IMG/VR virus record: IMGVR_UViG_3300000117_000135
Coordinates: 1 to 31,204 of that record
From: a virus
Reading direction: 5' to 3' (one strand)
DNA: 31,204 nucleotides
Shown here piece after piece: positions 22,833-28,693 of this stretch (its first letter is position 1; the number at the start of each line of letters is the position of its first letter). A program made the position numbers and the translations under genes. The notes under the pieces are model-generated. The model saw nothing but the letters and a program-made list of their open reading frames with translations. It searched no databases and was not told the origin of the DNA.

Positions 22833-23491
22833 TAGAATGGGTTTTCAAATTTGTTATCTTTTTGTTTGCTGAATTTTACGTAATTGTTTGCCCATGTGCT
22901 AGCTTTAAGTTCCCATTTTTTAATTCTTCTACCATTCTTTTTCCAATCTAATGATTCGTAATGGTTGATAAAGTTTTCAGCTTCTATTGTTATATGGGTG
23001 CTAGCAATCTTATCAGTTTCAGTAAAATATTGTTCTACTTCCGATAGTGTGGGTATTATATTCTTTTCATTTTTTTCATTCTTTTCATTCTTATCATTAT
23101 TAGTAGTTGTTACTTGTTTGTTGCTTGTTTGTTGCTTGTTTGTTAGTTGTTTGTTGCTCCGTGTGTTGCTATCGGAATCTACGTCTTGGTAAGTATCGTA
23201 GTTGCATACATTTACAACAGTACCACGTCTGTTGCTTTGTCTGTTGATTTCTCCAGTACTTTCGAGCTTCTTAAAAACAGTTCTTAATTGTTGGGTAGTG
23301 ATATTTAGTTCATGTGATAGAATTTCCAAACTTGTAACAAAAGTACCCCTTTTAATGACATCACCCCTATATCGCTTATCTTTATGATTAGCCCTTAGTA
23401 AGCAATGTAGGAACACCCTTGTACAGTTTGGTTCATCGTACCATTCCCATTCTAAAAACTGTCTGTGCAGTTTTATCCATCCTTTGCTCAT
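22832..23491 (-). CDS. Replication initiator-like protein (winged helix) with repeat-encoded linker
   Basis: 219 residues. The N-terminal 100 (GWIKLHRQFLEWEWYDEPN, GTFVTSLEILSHELNITTQQ, LRTVFKKLESTGEI) follow the winged-helix pattern of phage O / DnaD-like initiators. Residues 113-143 are a low-complexity linker (NKQ and NEK repeats) encoded by two sets of DNA repeats that look like an origin. The C-terminal part (FINHYESLDWKKNGRRIKKW, ASTWANNYVKFSK) resembles the DnaD-type C-terminal segment. It follows SSB by two bases. No helicase gene is seen, so it probably recruits the host replisome. Confidence 0.75.
   Translation of the reverse strand: MSKGWIKLHRQFLEWEWYDEPNCTRVFLHCLLRANHKDKRYRGDVIKRGTFVTSLEILSHELNITTQQLRTVFKKLESTGEINRQSNRRGTVVNVCNYDTYQDVDSDSNTRSNKQLTNKQQTSNKQVTTTNNDKNEKNEKNEKNIIPTLSEVEQYFTETDKIASTHITIEAENFINHYESLDWKKNGRRIKKWELKASTWANNYVKFSKQKDNKFENPF
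23063..23157. repeat. Candidate replication origin: four 11-bp iterons plus four AT-rich 9-bp repeats
   Basis: Plus strand: TTGTTTGTTGC at 23114-23124, 23125-23135 and 23147-23157, with TTGTTTGTTAG at 23136-23146. Beside them CTTTTCATT-type units occur at 23063-23071, 23072-23080, 23081-23089 and 23090-23098. The 11-bp unit is not a multiple of three, so the protein reads it in changing phase, implying the DNA itself is conserved. Iterons next to an AT-rich block inside an initiator linker is the lambda O layout. Confidence 0.65.
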
Positions 23492-23493
23492 AA

Positions 23494-23862
23494 TTAGAAT
23501 GGTAGGTCATCATCTATGTTGTTCATATCGACTTTAACAGATTCTTCTTTCTGTTCTGCTTTACCACCTAGCATTTCAAGCCTATCACAAATGATTTGCG
23601 TACTGTATTTAGTAATCCCATCTTTTTCATAGCTTGTAGTTTGAATAGAACCTTCAACACAAACCAAAGAACCCTTGGTTAAATATTGTTGGGCTATTTC
23701 AGCCGTTTTGCTAAATGCCACGATGTTGTGCCATTCTGTTTTATCTTCACCCTTTATTTTTTTGCTAGTCGCTAAAGACCAGTTGCATACGGGTGTGTTT
23801 GTTTGTGTGAATCTGGTTTCTGGATTTGCACCCAGTCTGCCTATTAATATTACTTTGTTCAT
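23494..23862 (-). CDS. ssb: Single-stranded DNA-binding protein
   Basis: 122 residues. MNKVILIGRLGANPETRFTQ, then WSLATSKK, EWHNIVAFSKTAEIAQQYLT, KGSLVCVEGSIQT and YSTQIICDRLEMLGGK cover the OB-fold of bacterial SSB. The C-terminal tip is DDDLPF, the acidic-hydrophobic tail that recruits partner proteins. It protects single strands in replication and recombination. ATGA overlap with ninG upstream; initiator follows directly. Confidence 0.95.
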   Translation of the reverse strand: MNKVILIGRLGANPETRFTQTNTPVCNWSLATSKKIKGEDKTEWHNIVAFSKTAEIAQQYLTKGSLVCVEGSIQTTSYEKDGITKYSTQIICDRLEMLGGKAEQKEESVKVDMNNIDDDLPF

Positions 23863-24281
23863 AATTGTATTGCCTTTTCTTTTGCTATTTTTTCTGCTTC
23901 TTGTTTATAATACTGTGCTAGTTCCATAACTTCAACCTTATTTAGTTTTATCATGCTCCTAGACAGTTGTTCTAAGTAATCTGCCGTTCCTTCACCGTAT
24001 AGTAAATCTATTTCGATGCCGTGTCGGTACTGTTCACCTGCATTGTATTTGTTGCAGGATTGACATTGTGCGTGTGCGTTCTGCTCGTGGTATCTTGTTG
24101 CCGAAAATCTACGGCTTTGAAAATGACCACAATCCATTTCTTTCCAATGTTTGATAGTGTTGCACGTAATACATTTACACAACTCGTTATGGTTGGCATC
24201 ACGTAGCCGTACATACTTTGAAAACCAAGTATCGCAAGTATCTTTGGCACTACTTAAGTTTTTGCTTCTATTCAATCCCAT
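23859..24281 (-). CDS. ninG: NinG/Rap-like recombination nuclease
   Basis: 140 residues. KCITC, MDCGHFQSRRFSATRYHEQN and AQCQSCNKYNAGE reproduce the Cys/His-rich HNH-like centre of lambda NinG (Rap), with cysteines at 35, 37, 40, 51, 73 and 76 and His53. LYGEGTADYLEQLSR fits its helical C-terminus. NinG resolves branched recombination intermediates. It overlaps the PD-(D/E)XK nuclease by 14 bases and ssb by 4. Confidence 0.9.
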   Translation of the reverse strand: MGLNRSKNLSSAKDTCDTWFSKYVRLRDANHNELCKCITCNTIKHWKEMDCGHFQSRRFSATRYHEQNAHAQCQSCNKYNAGEQYRHGIEIDLLYGEGTADYLEQLSRSMIKLNKVEVMELAQYYKQEAEKIAKEKAIQL

Positions 24282-24741
24282 TTAAATCTATTGTTTTAAG
24301 ATGTGGTTCTTTATTTACAACGTCTATTGTTGGCACTATCCAACCTAATGCGTTTTCGTTATCTACTTTTGATTTAAGGGTTTTATATTTTCCTTCAAAT
24401 ATAAATCTAAGTAAGTAGCCACGATTAAAAATGTAAGCTTTTAGGCTATCTCTATCAATATAAACATAGAAGTCAGCCGTGCTTGTAAAAATACCAGACA
24501 AAGCCATACGATTAATGTTTAGAAACTCGATATAAAAGTTACCAGTTTTATGTATTAGTCTGTCTGTCTTTACTTCGTAAGTATGTTTTTTACCGTACAG
24601 AATACTTGCTATATCGTAGAAGGGAAATTCAGATTCTGGTGCAGGTTGCACATTCAACCCTTTCAGTTGTAAATATCTTTGAAACAGATATTCACCATAC
24701 TTGCCTTCTTCTAGGTCATCTAAAAATTGTGCCTTACTCAT
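24268..24741 (-). CDS. PD-(D/E)XK nuclease-like protein
   Basis: 157 residues. EEGKYGEYLFQRYLQLKG is a typical first helix with a conserved Glu (Glu17). FYDIASILYGKKHTYEVKTD then gives Asp43 and the E-x-K pair (Glu56, Lys58), the catalytic core of PD-(D/E)XK enzymes. It may cleave Holliday junctions or act as a recombination exonuclease; it is sandwiched between recombination genes. Its ATG overlaps the stop of a small membrane protein (ATGAGTAA). Confidence 0.75.
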   Translation of the reverse strand: MSKAQFLDDLEEGKYGEYLFQRYLQLKGLNVQPAPESEFPFYDIASILYGKKHTYEVKTDRLIHKTGNFYIEFLNINRMALSGIFTSTADFYVYIDRDSLKAYIFNRGYLLRFIFEGKYKTLKSKVDNENALGWIVPTIDVVNKEPHLKTIDLNGIE

Positions 24742-24883
24742 CTTTTATTTTATTAAAGGACCGTTTGTATCTTTCTGTTTTACGCCAATCTGTAAGGGCA
24801 ATAGCTATTGAATACAACGCAATAAAACCAAGTATCTTAGCTATCAACCCAACACCATCAAGCATTAAGTTTAATAGTTCCAT
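24734..24883 (-). CDS. Small single-span membrane protein
   Basis: 49 residues, MELLNLMLDGVGLIAKILGF followed by IALYSIAIALTDW, then a basic tail (RKTERYKRSFNK). One membrane helix of about 20 residues with a positive cytoplasmic end. A second possible start lies at Met7 (24865). An A-rich leader (AAACTACAAAACTATAAAA) favours the first. It overlaps the upstream HTH gene by 26 bases and the nuclease gene by 8, in a different frame from both. Confidence 0.65.
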   Translation of the reverse strand: MELLNLMLDGVGLIAKILGFIALYSIAIALTDWRKTERYKRSFNKIKDE

Positions 24884-25052
24884 TTTTATAGTTTTGTAGT
24901 TTTCTGATTGTAGTGTAAGAAGGGTCGATTGTATTCATATTTCTAAATGCCCTAAGCCTTGGCACGGGTATTTGTATAGCAAAGCTTAAGTCATTTAAGT
25001 CTTGCGAAGAAAGCCATTCACGAATTTCTTCTAGTTCTTTTTCTGGTGTCAT
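24858..25052 (-). CDS. Small HTH-like protein
   Basis: 64 residues, MTPEKELEEIREWLSSQDLN, then LSFAIQIPVPRLRAFRNMNT and YTTIRKLQNYK: the shape of a Cro/C1-like helix-turn-helix without a dimer domain. It overlaps ninB by 4 bases and the small membrane protein by 26. Could control the recombination genes or act as a Cro equivalent; the target is unknown. Confidence 0.55.
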   Translation of the reverse strand: MTPEKELEEIREWLSSQDLNDLSFAIQIPVPRLRAFRNMNTIDPSYTTIRKLQNYKNGTIKLNA

Positions 25053-25432
25053 AATGGTAGTTTAATTGAATGTTCAGCACAGAAGTGGGATATACGGTCC
25101 ATGTATTTGGTCATTTGTTCCACGTTCATCTTGCTAGTTCTTGTTCTTTTTTGTTTTGGTTTACCGTTTAAATCTCTAGTGTCGTAAATGGGTGCAAATT
25201 GGTCTATAAATGCTTCGTGAAGTTCTTCTGGGTAGTAGCCTAAATCTTCACTTATTATTGCTATCCATTTCCAGTAAAGCTTGTTTTGTTCAGCACTTCT
25301 ACTGTTAATGGTCTTACATACTTCTATTGTGTATTCACCATTAGGCAAGGAAGCTAGATAGTCCCGAAGGTCAAACTTCCAAGCCTTAGTGGTTTCACCG
25401 TCTGTTATTCTAAACATTCTTTTGAATCTCAT
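25049..25432 (-). CDS. ninB: NinB/Orf-like recombination mediator
   Basis: 127 residues. RSAEQNKLYWKWIAIISEDL, then GYYPEELHEAFIDQFAP, matches the lambda NinB (Orf) pattern (RSxxQNxxYWxxI, then a helix with ELHExF). These proteins bind SSB-coated DNA and help load the annealing protein, and indeed the Erf-type gene is directly upstream (4-base overlap). Confidence 0.82.
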   Translation of the reverse strand: MRFKRMFRITDGETTKAWKFDLRDYLASLPNGEYTIEVCKTINSRSAEQNKLYWKWIAIISEDLGYYPEELHEAFIDQFAPIYDTRDLNGKPKQKRTRTSKMNVEQMTKYMDRISHFCAEHSIKLPL

Positions 25433-25965
25433 TTAGCAATAGAATAGAAGTAATCCATATTGGGTTTAGATACTGCGTACTTTTGCCGTAGAAGGCTAGG
25501 ACTACCACCACCCTTTACAAACTCTTCTGCCTTATCCCATTCGGGCATACCTTCATTAAGCCATGGCTTTTTTTCTTCTTTCTTGAAGGCTTTAGATACT
25601 TTTGGCTTGTTACCTGCGGCAGTATTGCCATCATCATCTTCTGCTTCTATACCTAGCAAGCTACCTAGTGTAAATCTTCTGTAATAGGTTACACAAGCAC
25701 CAAGCTTTTGTGGGTCATCTATATTGGGCAGGGAAATAAATGCTTCTACTGAATCACCAGATTCTATATCTATGATTCGTGTGCCAACTGCACCATTTTC
25801 TATGGGCTGAAGTAGTAGTAAATCTTCTGCAATAAGTGCAGGTCGTACTGCTTCTATTAGTTGGTTAATATCAAAATACTTTGACTTGAAAAAGGGATTG
25901 GTTGAATCCTTCTTCATCTTATCCATTGTGCTTGTTACCTTAAATAATTTTTTGTAAATCTTCAT
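25429..25965 (-). CDS. erf: Erf-family single-strand annealing protein
   Basis: 178 residues. NPFFKSKYFDINQLIEAVRP, then LLLLQPIENGAVGTRIIDI and VTYYRRFTLGSLLGIEAEDD are the Erf/Sak core, including the YxRR-x2-L...LGIxxEDDDGN signature. It promotes annealing of complementary strands, useful for concatemer formation and repair. A lysine-rich linker and a helical C-terminal domain follow (WDKAEEFVKGGGSPSLL). Its neighbours are ninB and the 141-residue helical protein. Confidence 0.9.
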   Translation of the reverse strand: MKIYKKLFKVTSTMDKMKKDSTNPFFKSKYFDINQLIEAVRPALIAEDLLLLQPIENGAVGTRIIDIESGDSVEAFISLPNIDDPQKLGACVTYYRRFTLGSLLGIEAEDDDGNTAAGNKPKVSKAFKKEEKKPWLNEGMPEWDKAEEFVKGGGSPSLLRQKYAVSKPNMDYFYSIAK

Positions 25966-26387
25966 TTTATTATATCTATTAATGGTGTAGGTGATTGCTC
26001 CATTTTAATGAAGCCACTACCTTGTTTGATTTGTACGGGTTCGATTATTTCGCCCGTGTGTTGGTCCACTATTGACACACCGTCTTTGGTTGCTACCTTA
26101 ATTAATCTTTCGATTCGCTTCTTTTCTGTGTCTGCTTCTTTCCACATTGAACTTTCTTTATAGTCGTAAGAAGTTCTTCCTGCAACATGGGTAATTTTGT
26201 ACCCATTTACAACTAGGGCTTCTTTGCTATCTAAGTAAGTTAGTTCGTCAATTATTTGACTTTCTATTTGCTTTATAGCGTATTCAATTTCGCTTTTTAA
26301 AGCACGAAGTGTTACATAGGCATTACTTGCCTTAAGGTTACCTTCTTCGACCTTCTTGATTAAGTTATACGGTTCTTCTATTGGCAT
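25962..26387 (-). CDS. Unknown helical recombination-operon protein
   Basis: 141 residues. A long helix (LRALKSEIEYAIKQIESQII) is followed by VVNGYKITHVAGRTSYDYKE and a C-terminal GSGFIKMEQSP. Proteins of this size and helical shape often lie beside Erf and may be partner proteins, but I recognise no named family. It overlaps erf by 4 bases, so they are probably co-translated. Confidence 0.65.
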   Translation of the reverse strand: MPIEEPYNLIKKVEEGNLKASNAYVTLRALKSEIEYAIKQIESQIIDELTYLDSKEALVVNGYKITHVAGRTSYDYKESSMWKEADTEKKRIERLIKVATKDGVSIVDQHTGEIIEPVQIKQGSGFIKMEQSPTPLIDIIK

Positions 26388-26514
26388 AATATACTAAGTA
26401 TGTTCCAGTTGTTGTTATCATTATAAATTGTATAAGTATGTGCTTCATGGTTTCCCCTTCCACCATAAGGAAGAAGAAGAATATAATGCCACAAATGTAT
26501 GCTAGTATTTTCAT
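26365..26514 (-). CDS. Small two-span membrane protein
   Basis: 49 residues, MKILAYICGIIFFFFLMVEG, then a second hydrophobic stretch ILIQFIMITTTGTYLVYYA and a basic end NRRTV. Two membrane helices likely. It fills most of the 26388-26529 gap. The leader ends AGATAACA before the ATG, like the 19123 gene leader. It overlaps the next gene by 23 bases in another frame. Confidence 0.65.
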   Translation of the reverse strand: MKILAYICGIIFFFFLMVEGETMKHILIQFIMITTTGTYLVYYANRRTV

Positions 26515-26529
26515 TGTTATCTAGTTTAG

Positions 26530-26775
26530 TTAGTGGTATAATTCTTCTATTCTATGTGGTCCATGTTCTTTTAATAAGGCACGAACTTCTGTAGCCATTC
26601 TATAATAAGCAGTAGATTTCCCATCTTCATAATCTGATTTTAAAGAATCACACTTATCCATCTTTTTATAAGCATCAGATATTAAATCTGCTAAATCTTC
26701 TAATAAATTATTATAAAGACTTGTTGTTTTTTCGTATTCAGCTTTTGCTACTTCTACCATTTCTATTTTCATCAT
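26530..26775 (-). CDS. Small early coiled-coil protein, unknown
   Basis: 81 residues, MMKIEMVEVAKAEYEKTTSL onward, strongly helical and acidic (LLEDLADLISDAYKKMDKCD). Either of the two first Met codons could start it. It has its own promoter (26806-26838) and the shared leader AACAAAACTACAGAA just before the start. No recognised family. Confidence 0.65.
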   Translation of the reverse strand: MMKIEMVEVAKAEYEKTTSLYNNLLEDLADLISDAYKKMDKCDSLKSDYEDGKSTAYYRMATEVRALLKEHGPHRIEELYH

Positions 26776-26805
26776 TCTGTAGTTTTGTTATTGTTTAATC
26801 TGAAA

Positions 26806-26838
26806 TAAATATAGCAAGGTTAATTATTAATTTCAAAT
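26806..26838 (-). promoter_or_regulatory. Early promoter with shared leader
   Basis: Minus strand TTTG (26838-26835), 21 bases, TATATTTA (26813-26806), then the leader AACAATAACAAAACTACAG to the ATG at 26775. Nearly identical in layout and sequence to the promoter at 27300-27331. Confidence 0.65.
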
Positions 26839-26855
26839 ATTTTTTTAATTTTTTT

Positions 26856-27266
26856 TTACTCCACTATTGCTATGTCCTCAATTTTCCAACGGCTATTGGG
26901 AGCAGTATCTATTAAGGTTTCTGCGTTTCCGTTTAATACCATTAAGTGAGCACTTTTACATTGACGCCCAATAACTACAAAGTAATCGCTAGCACCGTAC
27001 TCAGACTTTCTTAGCATCTGCTTTAATCCGGTCATCGTTGGGCGTTTTTTAACTTTGAACATTGAATTACGAGAGCGAACCGAATAACCAAATCTCCTGA
27101 GAACATTCTTATAAGCGTATCTATTGCCATTACTTGAAGTATAATGGTATTGGTTAGGCTGAATACCGAAAAAGCTTAGGCAAGTGCTTACGCATACTGT
27201 TTTATGCCCACCGTTAGTGTGAATGTGCTCGTTTAATTTTCTGTGCTTTAATGTTAGTGCGGTCAT
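26856..27266 (-). CDS. Papain-like cysteine peptidase-like protein
   Basis: 136 residues. GGHKTVCVSTCLSFFGI (Cys25 or Cys29), a middle RYAYKNVLRRFGYSV helix, then KSAHLMVLNG (His107) and TLIDTAP (Asp120) follow the Cys-His-Asp order and lengths of short phage proteins that resemble papain-like peptidases or transglutaminases. The catalytic use is not certain. It could cleave a host factor early, or act as an anti-defence enzyme (inference). It has its own promoter and leader. Confidence 0.6.
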   Translation of the reverse strand: MTALTLKHRKLNEHIHTNGGHKTVCVSTCLSFFGIQPNQYHYTSSNGNRYAYKNVLRRFGYSVRSRNSMFKVKKRPTMTGLKQMLRKSEYGASDYFVVIGRQCKSAHLMVLNGNAETLIDTAPNSRWKIEDIAIVE

Positions 27267-27299
27267 TTTTCTGTAGGTTTTGTTATCGTTTAACTTGAA

Positions 27300-27331
27300 T
27301 AAATATACAAATAATAAATAATACTTGTCAA
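27300..27331 (-). promoter_or_regulatory. Early promoter with shared leader
   Basis: Minus strand TTG (27331-27329), 21 bases, TATATTTA (27307-27300), then AACGATAACAAAACCTACAG to the ATG at 27266. It follows a likely terminator (27352-27396), so this is a new transcription start for the recombination operon. Confidence 0.65.
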
Positions 27332-27351
27332 GTTTTTTTTTATAAATTTTT

Positions 27352-27396
27352 AAAAAAAAGTTAAAAAAGGGGTAAAATATGCCCTTAGATAACTTT
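27352..27396 (-). terminator. Probable terminator after the metallophosphoesterase gene
   Basis: Minus strand AAAGTTA (27396-27390) pairs with TAACTTT (27363-27357), and inner AAGGG (27386-27382) with CCCTT (27371-27367), with internal loops; a T-run follows (27359-27352). The stem is imperfect and AT-rich at its base, so strength is moderate. It lies 17 bases after the stop at 27413. Confidence 0.55.
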
Positions 27397-27412
27397 AAAC
27401 AAAGAAAAAAAA

Positions 27413-28300
27413 TTAGAAACTTTCTACTGGTGTTTCTATTACTTGGCTAATTATGTGTTGGTCTGCGTTTGATTTCTTAAGCTTGAAATCGACAAACCAA
27501 CCACCAATATCTGTAGGGTTAAAATTCTTTTCAACTGCCCAACCTGACTTACCTGCACCAATGCCATCTACATAACTACCAGACTGAATGTATTTTATTT
27601 TGTCTTTGTAGATTCTGCCATTTGGTGAAACTCGCATTCTAGCAGTCGATGGGTCGTACCACTTTTGATGCGTATGACCACGGACCAAAATATTAGCATC
27701 TGGGTATTTCATCGCTTCGATTTGAACATCTAGCATACCCTTAGAACGTTTGGCACTTCCACCAAAGCCATGATGGTAATGTATCTTACAAATCTGACTG
27801 GAACGCTTGTTCCTTAATCGCAAAAACACCCAACCAGAATAAGCACCTAACTGGATATTAACACCATGCTCCAAGTTCAATGCCCAAACGATTGAACGTA
27901 GTATGTCGTGGTTGTGAAATTTGTTTATGGTCTTTTCGTGATTACCATACGATATAAGGGCTATATTCTTTGCGTAAGGCTTTAAAAACTCAATAGTGTA
28001 TTCAGCTACCAAATCAAGGTAGGTACGCCCATGCTGAATGAATTGTGGGTCTATATCCTCACGTTGTAAACGTCTATCTCCATACGAACCCATTACATCG
28101 AGTAAATCGCCAAAAATAAAGATAAGCCCATCGGCTTCTTTTACTTCGTCAAAGTGTCTTTTAAGTATGTCCCTTTTACACCCAATAGAATCTAAGTGTA
28201 TATCAGAACAAAAAAGTGTAGGCACTATGTCAGTAGAACGGCATCCATCAAACTCAAACAAATGCACATTTTCAGATAACTCTTCAACAAAATGTTTCAT
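27413..28300 (-). CDS. Calcineurin-like metallophosphoesterase
   Basis: 295 residues. CSDIHLD (31-37), FGDLLD (63-68), YGNHE (118-122), HYHHG (174-178) and RGHTHQ (207-212) form the full metal-binding set of the family. Substrate unknown; phage members are proposed to hydrolyse phosphoesters such as nucleotide signals, or to repair DNA or RNA ends. Its transcription would start in the 28301-28357 gap, or continue from the fibre operon. No signal peptide. Confidence 0.85.
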   Translation of the reverse strand: MKHFVEELSENVHLFEFDGCRSTDIVPTLFCSDIHLDSIGCKRDILKRHFDEVKEADGLIFIFGDLLDVMGSYGDRRLQREDIDPQFIQHGRTYLDLVAEYTIEFLKPYAKNIALISYGNHEKTINKFHNHDILRSIVWALNLEHGVNIQLGAYSGWVFLRLRNKRSSQICKIHYHHGFGGSAKRSKGMLDVQIEAMKYPDANILVRGHTHQKWYDPSTARMRVSPNGRIYKDKIKYIQSGSYVDGIGAGKSGWAVEKNFNPTDIGGWFVDFKLKKSNADQHIISQVIETPVESF

Positions 28301-28321
28301 AACCTTTGGTTAGTGAAGGTT
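28301..28321 (-). other. Small hairpin abutting the metallophosphoesterase start
   Basis: Minus strand AACCTT-CACTAACCA-AAGGTT ends directly before the ATG at 28300, with six pairs. It would place the start codon next to a structured leader, which could reduce initiation. The rest of the gap 28322-28357 is AT-rich. Weak evidence; it could be chance. Confidence 0.35.
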
Positions 28322-28357
28322 TACCGAAATTATCACTTTTTTATTGGAAAAGAAAAA

Positions 28358-28693
28358 TTAAGCCCAAACCCTACTAGGAGAGTTAGGATATACTTGCTCT
28401 ACATTCGTGAAGGTAGGTAACTCTACATCGCCTAGTACTCGAATGTTTAGGTGTACCCCATCTATAAACGTAGGTGCTTGTAGTTCGTTGCCATCTTCGT
28501 CATACGTGCCTGCTACATCGACAATAGTACCCACATACGAACAAGCGTGTGTTACTTCCGTAGTGAAATACGTTTTGGCAGGTACTTCGTTTCCTTCTTC
28601 GTCTGTATAGGCTTCTATTGTACGAACAAATGGTTCACCTAGTTCGTTGAAGAAATCTTCTTTGGTTGGTGCTTTTAGGTATATGTCTGTCAT
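28358..28693 (-). CDS. Small protein after the tail fibre, unknown
   Basis: 111 residues, acidic, beta-rich, MTDIYLKAPTKEDFFNELGE onward. Its ATG overlaps the fibre stop (ATGA), so the two are translationally coupled, and it could be a fibre chaperone or accessory tip protein. No known domain, and no membrane segment. Confidence 0.65.
   Translation of the reverse strand: MTDIYLKAPTKEDFFNELGEPFVRTIEAYTDEEGNEVPAKTYFTTEVTHACSYVGTIVDVAGTYDEDGNELQAPTFIDGVHLNIRVLGDVELPTFTNVEQVYPNSPSRVWA

Noticed and set aside
23063-23157. CRISPR-like array
   Set aside because: Units are 9 and 11 bases, contiguous without spacers, and inside a coding gene.
24606-24899. Plus-strand frame of 97 codons
   Set aside because: It is antisense to the nuclease and small membrane genes, with no leader or promoter; the minus-strand frames explain the region better.
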